Positions 22,625-33,469 of a stretch of 64,000 nt of DNA are shown here, piece after piece. The position numbers were made by a program, and so were the translations under genes. Below the pieces are notes generated by a model that searched no databases, was not told the DNA's origin, and saw only the letters and a program-made list of their open reading frames with translations. The stretch is from the NCBI GenBank assembly GCA_947095535.1, contig OX352772.1:226011035-226075034 (forward strand). Reading direction: 5' to 3'. The first letter of the stretch is position 1. Each line of letters opens with the position of its first letter. Source of the stretch: Poecilobothrus nobilitatus. Its lineage: Eukaryota; Arthropoda; Insecta; Diptera; Dolichopodidae.

Positions 22625-24535
22625 TAACATTCTTTTTACCTCTCTTATATATAAAATTATGTATAAGAAATTATTTAATTAAAACTACAATATAATAAAT
22701 TATACAATTACAATTAATTTTAGTTTTAAAATAATTATTTTGAATTCTCTAATTTTACTTATTTCCAGTTTTTAATTTCTATAGTTTTTTATATATTTTT
22801 TAAGTTGGTTTTCTATTAAATATTTCCAAAGTTTGACTCTTTCTAATTTCGAATAGTAATGAATTAAAGATTTTAATAGCACTACATTTTAAACTTTTTT
22901 GTTTCATTGTGGTTCTAGCTTTAGGTATTCCAAATTTTTTTTATTTCTAGTATTATAAGATACTAGAAATAATGATTTAAGATTACTATTTATAGTTTTA
23001 TAAATGTATTTGCCTTTTTCAAAATAGATTAATTGGTTAATGTCTAATTCATTAGTTATTTTATATAGATACTTAGTACTGGTTCTGTAATTATATTTGA
23101 AAAGAATTTTAATCGCTTTATTAATTAAAATACCAATTTGATTAATATGGAAATTTGAGCAATGGCTCCAACTACATATATTATACCTTATTCTTGATAG
23201 TATATGACTATTATTATAGATAAGCTTGGTTGCATGCTGGGAGATACCATCACATCTTTTTATAGCTAATATAATATGCATTACTTTTTTCTTCACGTTT
23301 TTGATATGATTGTCCCATTTCAAATTATCATCAATTATAATTCCCAGATATTTAACATTATCTACTCTTTCAATAGTTGTATCTCTTATTTTAAGAATAA
23401 TATTTTCGTTATTTCTTTTTTGTGTTTTAAATAACAAATAGTTAATTTTTTTAACGTTTGTGCTTAGTTCATTGTAATCTAGCTAATTACATATCGCATT
23501 TAGATCTTTATTTAGTATATTTTCCAGTTTTTTTTACTGATCTAGCCTTTATAATAATATTAGTGTCATTTGCATAAACGTTATAATTTGAAATACAATT
23601 ATTCTTCGGCATATTCATTATATATAAAAGGTACAACAACGGTCCTAGCAGTGAGAGTTGTGGTACTCCAGTTCATAAGTTCATCGCTGAGCACTTCGTT
23701 CACTTTAACACAATGAGTTTTATTTGTTAAGTAATTGCTGAATAAAAGATTACTAGTACTCTTCCCCAGTATATCTAGAAAATTAATTAGTCTACGATGA
23801 TTTACTACACGAAAAGCTTTTGTAAGATCAATAAATACTGCACCAACGAAATACCTTTCCTCAAGTGCATCATAAATATATTCTAACGTAGCTGATTCTG
23901 TACCGCCGTTCTCTAGGAAACCAAATTGATTTGGATCAAAACCAATTGTTTTTGAAATAAAATTTCTTATCCTTATATTAATTACTTTTTCATATACTTT
24001 GGGTATTGAGTTCATTATGGAAATTGGTCTATAATTACCACATTCATCTTTAGATCCACTTTTATGAATTGGCACTATGTATGCTCTTTTTAATAAATCT
24101 GGGAATACTCCTTCTTCAAAACATTTATTTATCAATCTTGCTAATGTTTGTTTGATAATATTAACTAATTCTTGTAAATCCTTTACTGTTATTTTATCTA
24201 CTCCTGGGGCTGAATTTCTGTTTAACTTCATGATAATTTGATAAATCTCTGTTTCAGTAACTGGTATAAGAAATAATGTTTTGTTATTTCTTATATGTTT
24301 TATAGTTACTATATTATTATTTTTTATTCATTTTATAATGGATTCTCCTACTTCATTAAAAAATTCATTTAATGTGTTTGCCGTTTCGTTTGCATCCTTT
24401 GTCTTTTCCTCACTTTTTTTTGCAATGCTAGTAATATGATCTGAAATTTCCTTATTAGTATTCCTTATAGTATTATTTAACACTTTCCACAATTTTCTAG
24501 AGTCACTACCAGCATTTTCATATTTAGCACCTTCT
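22625..24535 (-). pseudogene. CR1-like LINE, 5'-truncated, nested in the Jockey copy
   Basis: The minus strand carries a pre-RT segment (DSRKLWKVLNNTIR, NTLNEFFNEVGESI), reverse transcriptase blocks KLNRNSAPGVDKITVKDL, RAYIVPIHKSGSKDECGNYR, FDPNQFGFLENGGTESATLE, GAVFIDLTKAFRVVNH, then YANDTNII (23,535-23,560) where an active enzyme has YADD, and a C-terminal region with VKYLGIIIDDNLKWDNHI. About 280 bp of AT-rich 3' sequence end at a T-run before the Jockey sequence resumes. The clade (CR1/Daphne-like) is a guess; the LINE identity is firm. Confidence 0.8.
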
Positions 24536-25240
24536 CTTTGTGGAGGAGTTGCATTCCGAGCAGCATCTGACCAAACTGAGTTAAACTTTTCTATTGCATC
24601 TGAAATATATTCTGGTGTTTTCAATTCGACATTTAAGGGAAAATTATTTTCAAGAATTTGTCTGTAAGATACCCAATCAGTGCATTTATTGTGGAGATGT
24701 TTTTCTTTTTGTTTGATTTGTACTATTGTTGACTGAGTGATAATAATTGGGGAATGGTCAGACCATAAATCAAAGCACATTTCAGCTTTTAATTGTTATA
24801 TATTAATTCCTCTTGTTACGCAGAAGTCAATTAGATCTGGTATTTTTCTGTTGGCCCGTATGTTGTTTCTCCAGTTGATAAGTGACTCATATTATACTCA
24901 TTTAAGGCTACATAAAGCTGTCTACCTTTATATGTAGTAGTCCTGGAGCCCCATTGCGCGTGTTTGGCGTTGTAGTCGCCATCAACTATGAATTTGTGAT
25001 CAAGGGTCTTGAAAAACTCCAGATATTGGCTTTTTGTTACGCTGTGTTTTGGTGGACTATAAAGTGCAGATATTGTAATTTCTCCAACCAAGTCTTCTAT
25101 TACAATGGTGGTTGCTTGTTTATATTTTTTTTGATATTTCTGCACTTCATAATACCTTATAGTATTTTTTACTATGATTGCCCATCCCCCGTGTGCAGAA
25201 CAATTTTTATAACAACATTATAACAACAGCGCATCTGCAA
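24536..25240 (-). pseudogene. Jockey-like LINE endonuclease (5' part of the split copy)
   Basis: Reads GGWAIIVKNTIRYYEVQKYQ (25,190), ATTIVIEDLVGEITISALYS, FIVDGDYNAKHAQWGSR (25,000), STGETTYGPTEKYQI, then in another frame LWSDHSPIIIT and SVWSDAARNATPP. The GDYNAKH and SDH blocks are the endonuclease catalytic motifs. After NATPP the frame runs directly into CR1-like coding sequence, making an accidental 150-codon fusion ORF (24,328-24,780). Confidence 0.75.
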
Positions 25241-25770
25241 TTGTTGTTTAATAAATGTATAGAACAATTTGATTTCAACCTATCAATCTTTTGCAATGAA
25301 GGCAAGTTTCTTCTTAGATCTACTATTTTAACACTGTCAATGTACTTTTGAAGGAAAAGTTTTTTTTGTTCTCCTTTAACATACATTTTTTCAGCTTACT
25401 CTAAATAGTGTTTTAATATACATTTTACATCTAAATATTTAACTAACCCGTTATTCCATTTAAGTCCATTAATTTTATTTTCGCCATACTTATATCGATT
25501 ATTATATTTCATATTCTGACTAAGTTCTTCTGCGGGATACTTTGAAGTGATACACAGTTGGAATTAAACTTCCTTTTTAAAGTATGGCTAATTCTTTTAG
25601 GAAATATTGCTCTTTGTAAAAATTGTAGTTCAACTAGTAGAACTTTTTTAACCATGCCGAAGGTTTATGGAAGAATGTTCATTAGAAGAACTAAATTTAC
25701 ATTTATATTCATTCCGGAAAAAGATCTGTTCATACAAATATAGGTTAACAACGCTAGTTTTAACTAATAC
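25240..25770. other. unassigned sequence before the second Maverick
   Basis: A minus-strand open segment (25,250-25,390, with DLRRNLPSLQKIDRL) and a plus-strand ORF (25,558-25,743) are present without recognisable motifs. One of them could belong to the Maverick end. Confidence 0.3.
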
Positions 25771-25773
25771 AAC

Positions 25774-26440
25774 AATGCGGTTTCACCCATTTACAATGAT
25801 GGTGGCGGAGCCATCCTGCTGTGGTAAAATCACAATTCTTTTATTATTATTTATTTATTCACAATTTAATAAAATTTAAAAAGGAAATATACTACCGCAT
25901 ATTAATAGAATTATTTGGTGTAATACAGACAAAAATGCCGTTCCAAAATATATCAAAGATGTGGAATATAGTAGCACTATTCCAGATTTTAATGATTATC
26001 AAAAACATTTGTTAATTTATTATTATCGATGATATGATGTTAAATTCTCATGATAAGTATGTATGTGATTTATTTACTAGAGGATCACATCATAGAAATT
26101 TATCTGTAATATTTGTAACACAAAAGGTTTTTTACCAGGGTAAATTTTCAAGAGATATTTTACTTAACTGTAAATATTAGTAGTTTTCAAAAATCCAAGA
26201 GATAAATCGCAGATATTACCTTTAGCTCGCCAAATATAGCCCAATCAAATTAAAGCATTTGAAAAAGTATATAATGATGAGACGTCAGTCCCATATGGGT
26301 ATATATTAATAGATTTTACTCACGACGTTAATAATATATTTCGATTAAGAAGTGATATATTTGGAAAAGGTTTGTGTTATTGTACGAGAGATCAATTAGA
26401 ACAATATATCGCACCTATTAAAAACCTCTAAACCAACATT
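25774..26440 (+). pseudogene. Maverick genome-packaging ATPase (FtsK/HerA type)
   Basis: MRFHPFTMMVAEPSCCGKIT (25,774) matches a Walker A region in which the first Gly and the terminal Ser/Thr are changed, so nucleotide binding is likely lost. IDDMMLNSHDKYVCDLFTRG (26,025) holds the acidic Walker B, followed by SHHRNLSVIFVTQKVF and, further on, YGYILIDFTHDVNNIFRLRS. The order and spacing match the packaging ATPase that threads DNA into capsids in Mavericks and related viruses. At least two frameshifts and one stop lie between the blocks. Confidence 0.8.
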
Positions 26441-26442
26441 TC

Positions 26443-26697
26443 AGAAAGTAATAGTAATAGGACACTGTGACCCTGAAGTAATAAAAACATTTTGCGAAAT
26501 CTCTTTAAATATTTTAAAAGGTAATTCTAATCTGAGTAAAACAGCAGCAACCCGAAAGTATAAAAATTAATTAAGATCCCTTATTTGCCGGAAAAAATCT
26601 ATAAATAGTAAAAGAAAAATCATTATTCAACGTGGTGGGTTTTTACCTACACTTCTTGTTGCAGTACTATAAGGGATAATCGGAAATTTTATAAAAT
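26443..26697 (+). pseudogene. Maverick small basic/hydrophobic virion protein
   Basis: A single frame with two internal stops encodes FCEISLNILKGNSNLS, a lysine/arginine cluster (NSKRKIIIQRGGFLPTLL) and a short hydrophobic end. A small protein with a basic stretch then GGFLP-L-L occurs next to the ATPase in related elements and may condense DNA or disrupt membranes, like adenovirus core/pX peptides. The function is inferred. Confidence 0.5.
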
Positions 26698-26975
26698 GAA
26701 TAATACAACATTTAATAAAATGATAATTTTAAAATCTGAGATTTATGAAAAAATGAAGCAAAATGCGGACGTTGAACTTAATTAGTTGGATAAAAATATG
26801 AAAAAAATATTGTTAAATAAACATCTCACGGACACTCAAAAATGATATTTATACAGACAAAATCTATTTAAAATAAGAAACAAAAACGACAACTTCCTTG
26901 AAATAAAGAGAAGAAAGAAAAAATTACGGAAACAAAAGGCACTTAAACTCGTGCAAAACCAATATATATAGATGA
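26698..26975 (+). pseudogene. Maverick small ORF, function unknown
   Basis: Begins MNNTTFNKMIILKSEIYEKM, has an internal stop, then LDKNMKKILLNKHLTDTQK and a basic tail rich in Lys/Arg (EIKRRKKKLRKQKALKL). It lies between the small virion protein and the structural gene, all on the plus strand. No domain is recognised. Confidence 0.4.
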
Positions 26976-26984
26976 GGAAAGAAA

Positions 26985-27940
26985 CTCAATCGCATGTTTG
27001 AATATAAGAATGTGGGAGCACACGCTGTTCCTGAAGAAGAAGAAATATATGAAAAAGAAGCTGATGACGAAGTATTTGATGATGAAATTCAAGAAAATGT
27101 ATTAACAAAAGCATTGTCAGCTGGAGAACGTCTTTGAAAAAGAAAATCAATTAGAAATCAAAATGTACAAATTTTTGAAACTGATACAGGAGACATTATA
27201 ACTGTTCCTTTAGATAGCCCAAACCCACCAACGAAAAAAGAAAAAATTATAAATAGGTGAAAATACTACAAAGAGTTGAATAATTCATCAAGACGTGTTT
27301 TAAGGTCAGCAGCAGGTAATATTCAAACATAACTTAATTTTCTAATTTGTAACAATAAATCCGCAAGCTCATGGACAACATACAAGTAAATGATGAATTT
27401 TATGTCACTTTACTCAGTGATTCATCATAAATTATTCCAGAAAATTTATTATCATCTTTTACAAATAAACTTAATAAATACATATGTGATTCAAGGTGGA
27501 AAGTCGGTGTTTCGAAATGTATTTTAATGATTTCGTTCCAAATGTGTATGGTGAAGAATGGGAAAAAAGTACTCAAATATTTATTAAAGGTATGCAGAAA
27601 GATATGATAGGAGTTGGAACATCATATATTCCATACATAGAAAAACGAATGATATGCGACTGGGAAGTTTTTCTACTACCAACACTAATTCCAAATATAC
27701 GCCCACTTAATAGGTTTACAAGAAAAGAAGTTGAACGACAGTTGATTTGGGGAATTTTTAATTTTATAAACGATGAAGTTCATTGTACACAATCAGCAAA
27801 AGCTGAGGCTATGCTTAAAAATATAAGTTACACTGCAATATGTATTACTAGGCCTAAAATAGATATAAAAACAAGTAAATGTAACACTAACCGATGCAAC
27901 CGAGTTATTAATATCCTACACGTGAATAATTCGAATTAAA
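26985..27940 (+). pseudogene. Maverick structural ('FYVTL') protein, N-terminal part
   Basis: Opens with an acidic leader (VPEEEEIYEKEADDEVFDDE), continues through VPLDSPNPPTKKEK, SSRRVLRSAAGN and the FYVTL-equivalent region (shifted frames, 27,380-27,480), then VYGEEWEKSTQIFIKG, SYIPYIEKRMICDWEVFLLP and ERQLIWGIFN. Several stops and shifts precede 27,496. It supplies the N-terminal leader lost at the array junction in the first Maverick. The gene is interrupted at about 27,945 by the repeat array and resumes at about 29,090. Confidence 0.7.
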
Positions 27941-27944
27941 TTAA

Positions 27945-29097
27945 AAAACCATAAGCTTTTTAGCAGCTGCTTGAACTTCTTCTTTTTTCTGATTTATTCT
28001 ACTCGAATTTCAAGAAAGTAAAAGAGGCATTTTTTTGGGATATCCTTGACACCCTTGTCAAAAATTTCAAGTTTCTATCTTTATTAATTTCGAAGATATG
28101 CTTGTTAGTCCTTGGGAGGCGTGTGTCAGGTACCCGAATTGCCACTCCAATTCATCAAATCCATCTCAGGGACATAAAACAAACTTGCCTGAGCAACATA
28201 TTGTACTAAATTTAAAGGTTCTACTTTTGTTGGTTTTAGAGATATGCTCGTTTGCTCTTGTGCTCGTCCGGAAATTCCCAAAACACGAACCCATGGATCA
28301 AATTCTTTCAAATGTCAGTTTCCAACTTTACAGAAAAGGAAATATAATACACCTTTTGGAATTATATAACACCTTTGTACTAAAAATAAGGGTTCTATCT
28401 TTGTTGGTTGTGGAATATACTCTGGGGCCCGTTCGGAAGCTTCCAAGATCCGAACCCATGAACCCAATCCCCTCAAATTTAAAAACATAAATAAAACACG
28501 AAAGAACACCACTGTACCAAATTTAAAGATTCTATCTTCGTTGGTTTTGGAGATGATCTCGTTTGCTCTTGGGCTCGTTCGGAAGCTTCCAACATCCGAA
28601 CCCATGAACCAAATCCTTTCAAATTTCAGAGACATAAATCAAACATGAAAGACCACCATTCTGCCAAATTTATAGGTTATATCTTTGTTTGTTTTGGAGA
28701 TAATCTCAGATAATCTCATAAATCAAACGGGAAGGAACATCATTGTAAAAAATTTAAAGGTTCTATCTTTGTTGGTTTTTGGAGATAATTTCGTTTGCTC
28801 CGGAATCATTCGGTAGCTTACAGAATCCGAAACCATGTACCGATTTTGTCCAGATTAGAACTTAGCCTTACTTTCGTAATTAGTGTAATTATAGAAATTT
28901 CATCAAGATAGCTTTACTAGTTTTTGAGTTATCGTGCGAAGGAACGGACGGGCGGACATCGTTAAATCAACTCAGGAGGTGATCCTGATTCGAATATATA
29001 TACATGTTCATATCAAATTCGCTTCCTTTTGGTGTTTACAAACACCATACCAAAGTTAATATACCCTATATTTTAGGTGTAGGCTATAATAAGAGGA
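27945..29097 (+). repeat. inserted element with partial 147-bp array and hairpin end module
   Basis: Within the structural gene lie an AT-rich lead-in (27,945-28,120), about five diverged units of the 147-bp repeat (CGGAAGCTTCC-type landmarks at 28,270 variant, 28,435, 28,581 and 28,810 variant, including the 159-bp type unit), and a 165-bp module (28,920-29,090): TTTTTGAGTTATCGTGC, GACGGGCGGACATCG, GTGTTTACAAAC and a hairpin with arms TATACCCTA and TAGGCTATA. The unit orientation relative to the Maverick genes is the same as in the first element, although the position differs. Confidence 0.75.
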
Positions 29098-29513
29098 AAT
29101 TATGGTTATACCCTCGAAGGACTTTTGACAACATGTTCCAATCAAGTATCTTCGAAAATAACAGATTTGAAAAAATATAAATCACGCATAATAGAAGCTT
29201 TCAAAACTTTTAAAGATACAATTTTTATAGTGTACAATTGATTCCAATTATTAAACCAAATATATTTTTTATATACACAGATATAATTGAACCGCAAAAA
29301 ATAGGTCATAAAGCTGTAAGGTGTTTAAGATCTGTTAACATACAAAATGCTTTCGCTGATACTATAAAAGAATTCAGTAATATTCAATATTTCAATGTGG
29401 AGAAATCATTTAATAATATTACATTACTTTTATGTGATAAATATGGATACAAAATAAACTTTTCCAATAGTTCAATTCCAACAAAAATTGTATTACATTT
29501 TAAAAAAGTTTAA
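29090..29513 (+). pseudogene. Maverick structural ('FYVTL') protein, C-terminal part
   Basis: SSKITDLKKYKSRIIEAFKT then, after a frameshift, IPIIKPNIFFIYTDIIEPQ, KAVRCLRSVNIQNAF and a C-terminal IVLHFKKV end at 29,513. It is collinear with 2,700-3,000 of the first Maverick, and the ending is complete here. Confidence 0.7.
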
Positions 29514-29539
29514 ATAAAAGCGATTTTATAAAACTATAT

Positions 29540-29965
29540 ATTATTTTATTTTATTCATAGAGTAAACTATAAGTATTATTTAATTCAATCTGGTAGAGCA
29601 CTTGATGATATTGGCCCTTTATTACAACCGATACAAGCGTATCTTTTCAAAGAGGTCGTGGATTGGGAAGCTTTTTTGGGGGACTTTTTAGATATTTGAA
29701 ACCATTATTTACTTCAGCCGCTGATATTTTGAAAAAAGAGGTTATTAACTCTGGTATCAATGCTTTATCTGATATTGCATCTGGTGCAAATGTAAAAGAT
29801 GCAAATCGTAGTAAAGAGATTGTACGAAAAACTGAATGAAATGTATGGTTCTGAAAAAAGAAAACGAAAAGCTATAAAAAGAGCATTCATTAAAAATTTA
29901 AATTATTTTAGGTCAAAACGACGCAAAGATAATAACAAAAAGAAACAAAAAGATATTTTTATTTA
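29540..29965 (+). pseudogene. Maverick pVI/pX-like protein
   Basis: YYLIQSGRALDDIGPLLQP, an RGRGLGSFLGG-like glycine segment in a shifted frame, LKKEVINSGINALSDIASGA and a basic tail (SEKRKRKAIKRAFIK, SKRRKDNNKKKQK) ending at a TAA just before the capsid ATG at 29,969. Same order and composition as 2,135-2,574. Two frame disruptions (near 29,630 and 29,830) inactivate it. Confidence 0.65.
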
Positions 29966-29968
29966 ATT

Positions 29969-30434
29969 ATGATTGAGTGTATGAAATCTGAGTATGAAAC
30001 CAGATTTTTATCTTTTTGCAGACGATTCTGATGAATCGCAATTAAAAATTACAGAAGCCACGCTAATTATGAGGCAGGTTACAGTTAATCCAAGCGTGCT
30101 GTTAGCACACAATGCTGTTCTTGGGAAATCCAATGCTAAATATAATTATGAACGCGTTGAAGTAAAAAGTTTTACAATTCCAATGAACAGCTCATCAATA
30201 TCACTTGATAATGTTTTTATTGGACAGTTGCCAAACACAATAATTTTATGTATGACAGAAAATGTGGGTTACTATAGGAAAAGATAAAAAAACCCAGACA
30301 ATTTTAAATATCTTGATATTTCACAATTTGTGTTAAACGTAAATGGTGTTCAAATACCTAATTCAGCAATTGAAAGCAGTTTTTCAGATGAAAATAATTG
30401 CTGTTCAAGAGCATACAGTACACTTTTTTCTTGA
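29969..30434 (+). pseudogene. Maverick capsid gene with large internal deletion
   Basis: The first six codons (MIECMK) are followed almost at once by KPDFYLFADDSDESQLKI, so most of the N-terminal jelly roll is deleted; VLLAHNAVLGKSNAKYNYER and VFIGQLPNTIILCMTENVGY follow, then a stop and a shifted C-terminal piece ending in the CCSRAY region. The C-terminus is fused to the protease remnant by a second deletion. About 90 codons of central capsid survive in one frame (29,994-30,287). Confidence 0.8.
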
Positions 30435-30454
30435 ATACTTTTATTTTTTTTTTA

Positions 30455-30730
30455 GAAAACCTAATAAATTAGAAATTTTGAGTTACTTAAAAAACAAATA
30501 TATAATTTTTAATGAGAAACAATTACAAACTAACTATTCATGTGTATGTCGACAATATTGTTGTGTCTATACGTGGTATAGATGTTGCAGTTATAGTATG
30601 AACGCTTTTTTATAAAATTTTCATAAAGGAAATTATGTACAAAACGACAAATTGATTCTAAATACTTTTCAACATGTATTTGGAAAATATAACTCGTTAC
30701 AAACCTGTATTCCTAAATGGTATAAATAAA
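30455..30730 (+). pseudogene. Maverick cysteine protease, C-terminal half
   Basis: RKPNKLEILSYLKNKYIIFN, then QLQTNYSCVCRQYCCVYTWY: the Gln and nucleophile Cys of the adenain-type active site are present, but the Gly before the QYC block is Arg. The N-terminal half with the catalytic His is deleted. An in-frame stop follows NAFL, and the remaining frame runs to a TAA at 30,728-30,730. It provides the C-terminus missing from the window-edge copy. Confidence 0.75.
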
Positions 30731-30765
30731 AAGCAACATAAACAATTTTTAATAAATTTAAAGCA

Positions 30766-31300
30766 ATGGAGGAACCAGGTCAAACCACAAATTTATTGCT
30801 AAGTTATAAATATTTTCTCAATAAAAGTCATACATTAAAAATTTCTGTTGGGTTTGATTGCGAATCGCTTAAAGTTTCAAGCATATTTCATCGTATTGGT
30901 AAAAAGACAATTGCTTTAAAATTTCATGAATGGAATAAGTTTTATTAGCAATTTAACAAAAAACTTGATGAACAGATGATCAAAGATATAAAACAGTGTT
31001 TTCATTATGGGGTTAGATCGGCGAACGGGCAAAGCATAACTGTTAACAGAGAATAAACAGAATAATTTTACAATTTCAACGAGTTTGTTCGCACAGTAAT
31101 GACCTATAATAAAACAGCTAGTTAGATGTAAAAGAATATGTTGGAGAATATCTGAAATTATGTTAACAGGTATTAAACTTAGAACAAGAAATTTATATAC
31201 CAATGCAACGCTTTAATGTACAATGCAATTATTCAAGAATATTTTTTGAAATTCCTGTAATTTTAAAAGAAAAAATCTATAATATACTACATAAAAACAA
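30766..31300 (+). pseudogene. unnamed Maverick ORF
   Basis: A 60-codon ORF (MEEPGQTTNLLLSYKYF...) continues past a stop into KKLDEQMIKDIKQCFHYGVR and further broken frames to about 31,300. No domain is recognised. Its place between protease and integrase and its length (about 170 codons in total) fit one of the accessory genes carried by this group of elements. Confidence 0.4.
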
Positions 31301-31384
31301 ATAAAATAAATCACAACAAATAATATAATAATTTTTATTTTTTATTTATATGTTTAGATAGAGAAATATTTTTAATTAGATAAT

Positions 31385-31687
31385 TTAATTAAAATTATTT
31401 AGGATTATTAAATCATTGAAATAATCAGGATCTCCCTGCTGATTATTTACATACCAAATTTGAGGAAACTGAACTTCTTCCTCTTCTTCTTCAATTTGTT
31501 CTTCAGTTTCATGTTATGATTCATCTATCTGGAGAGGCGGCACAAACTCTTCTGTATCTTCCAACTCCTCATCCTCCACAGTTGATGTAATTGCATTATC
31601 CTGAATCTGGCTTTTAGTATTTACTCGGACAGTTTCTGCAAATGGATATCTTGTAGAATCAGCTTGCATTTTAGAGTTTTGTTCCAT
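31385..31687 (-). pseudogene. acidic antisense ORF in Maverick, one stop codon
   Basis: Running against its neighbours, a 101-codon frame from an ATG at 31,687 to a TAA at 31,385 encodes MEQNSKMQADSTRYPFAETV, then acidic clusters (VEDEELEDTEEFVPP and EEQIEEEEEEVQFP) and a C-terminal DYFNDLIILNNFN. One in-frame TAA after IDES interrupts it. The strongly acidic composition is unusual for AT-driven chance ORFs, and it is flanked by intergenic AT-rich DNA on both sides. It could be a regulatory or scaffold protein; function unknown. Confidence 0.5.
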
Positions 31688-31889
31688 AAAAGTCAGAATG
31701 GAAATTAATTAAAATTACAAATAAAAACTCATTTATATATTCATGTAAAAAAGTATAAAAGCAAAATAGATTCAAGAAAATGGTTACTTTAAATCATGCT
31801 TTGGTCTATTTTTTTATATATAATAATTATTATCTTCATACCTTTAACATTTTTAAAATTAGTTGACATAATTGTTTAATATAAATAAA

Positions 31890-32816
31890 ATGTCAAGATC
31901 CCAAATAGTAACTGAAATTCATAAACAGGCAAGACATAAATTTCTTAGAAGAAAATTCAAGCAGAAAGGTTTAACTGTCACATGGCAAATCGATTTAGTC
32001 GAAATGTTACCTTATTGAAAATTTAAGAATGGATATAAATATATGTTGAAAGATGCATTGACACTTTTTCCAAATATGCCTATGCTGAGCCTGTGGAAAC
32101 TGAAAATGTTTTAAATGCCTTAAAATCAATTATTAGTAGAGCTAAAGTTATACCAAAAAATATTCACTCTGATCAAGGCAAGGAATTTTTTAATTCACAA
32201 TTTCAAAATTATATGAAAGAAAAATCAATCAATCATTATCTCACATTTAGCGAATTAAAAGCATCAATTGTTGAACGAATTAACCGTACATTGGAAATTT
32301 TTATGTGAAAAAAAATTTAGTTTAAACGGGAATTATAAATGGTTAATAATAGGTAACAATCAATAATAAAACAATATAATTCAACAAAACATAGAACAAC
32401 AAAACTTCCTCCTGAAAAAATTACAAAGAAAAACGAAAAAAATATACTTAGAAATGTATTTACTCAGCCTAAAATTTTTCAAAAAAGTAAATATAAAGTT
32501 GGAAGTTTTGTAAGAATAAGTAAATATAAAGGACATTTCAAAAAAGTTGTCAACCGAATTGGTTAACTGAAGTATTTAAGAATGATAAAATCAATAATAC
32601 TTATCCTGTTACATATGAATTATTGGACTATACAGATACGGCAATTTCTGGAGGTTTTTATCAAGCTGAGCTTACACCTGTAAAATACCCAGATTCTTAC
32701 CTTGTAGAAAAAATTTTGAAAAAGCAAGGAAATAGAGAAATAGAACTTTAGAGAGGAAAAATAGAGGTTTTGATGACACACATAATACTTTGATAAATAA
32801 AAAAGACATTATTTAA
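31890..32816 (+). pseudogene. Maverick integrase (retroviral-type, F54H12.3-like)
   Basis: From the ATG at 31,890: basic N-terminus, TVTWQIDLVEM (first catalytic Asp), a stop and shift, FSKYAYAEPVETENVLNALK, PKNIHSDQGKEFFN (second Asp), SELKASIVERINRTLE (catalytic Glu), and a C-terminal SH3/chromo-like region (VRISKYKGHFKK, ISGGFYQAELTPVKYPDSYL, GFDDTHNTLINKKDII). All three DDE residues are kept, but there are at least four frame breaks. The enzyme would insert the element DNA into the host chromosome. The end at 32,816 was chosen because the C-terminal motif is complete there. Confidence 0.85.
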
Positions 32817-32871
32817 ATAATTGTAAAGTTATTAAGTATTTATTTACATTTTGCATTTATAGTGATTTGTT

Positions 32872-33450
32872 TTATAGAAATACTAACATAATATCAAATA
32901 CTAGTTTTAATTGTTTTAATTTTTTAATATTCTTTTTGCAGTCGTTTATATCCATTTGGAAAAGAGCTACCATCTTCATTAAATTTCCGTTTTTCTGATT
33001 TAGGATAATATTTTTTATTTCGCAAACTGTAAGTACTTTGTGTACTCTATTTCTACGAATATTATATGAAATTACAAGCATATTTTCGTTTTCTGCAGGA
33101 TTTAAAATCGCTTCTTTGATCGTATCAATATTAATTTTTTATGAACACTGATAACTTAAACGAATTCCTTTTACTTTGCATACAAATTTTCTGCTGCTAT
33201 CTTTTGTGCAGTACACTTCGTATGCATAATTTTTAGGACCTCCACAGACAAACTGTGTTATGTAACTTCCAGCACCAAAGCACTCTAATTCATTGGTCAT
33301 TTCTCCCACAAATTCCCCTGTTGACAGAATCTGTGTCATAATATAAAACTCTATTATCAAGCTTCTCCAAATAACTGTAAAGTTTGAGACGAGCTTCTGT
33401 TGTTGTGAAAGCTGCTAAGCTAACAATAACAGTTGGTAAAGAAGCATTTC
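32872..33450 (-). pseudogene. Maverick protein-primed DNA polymerase B, C-terminal fragment
   Basis: On the minus strand: EARLKLYSYLEKLDNRVLYY and the polymerase motif C YDTDSV (33,323-33,343), a frameshift, TGEFVGEMTNELECFGAGSY, CGGPKNYAYEVYC, VCKVKGIRLSYQCS, a stop, then NIDTIKEAILNPAENENM and the C-terminus. These are signature blocks of pPolB, the replicative polymerase of Mavericks. Everything N-terminal (exonuclease, TPR, palm motif A) is missing, cut at about 33,450 where LINE sequence begins. Confidence 0.85.
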
Positions 33451-33469
33451 AACTATAAAAAGAAGTGTT

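Larger units (their letters stand above)
25770..33450 (+). mobile_element. second Maverick/Polinton element, decayed
   Basis: Plus-strand order: packaging ATPase, two small proteins, structural protein, pVI/pX-like protein, capsid, protease, unnamed ORF, (antisense acidic ORF), integrase, with the C-terminus of protein-primed polymerase B on the minus strand at the end. Such elements are virus-like transposons combining virion and replication genes. All genes are interrupted; both the capsid gene and the capsid-protease junction have large deletions. Terminal inverted repeats were not found. The polymerase is truncated at about 33,450, where a LINE fragment begins. Confidence 0.85.

Noticed and set aside
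24328..24780. single 150-codon gene
   Set aside because: First half matches Jockey endonuclease, second half a CR1-like pre-RT region; it is a junction of two elements.
28126..28635. overlapping ORFs on both strands at 28.1-28.6 kb
   Set aside because: They are readings of the 147-bp repeats, as in the arrays at 3.7-4.9 kb.
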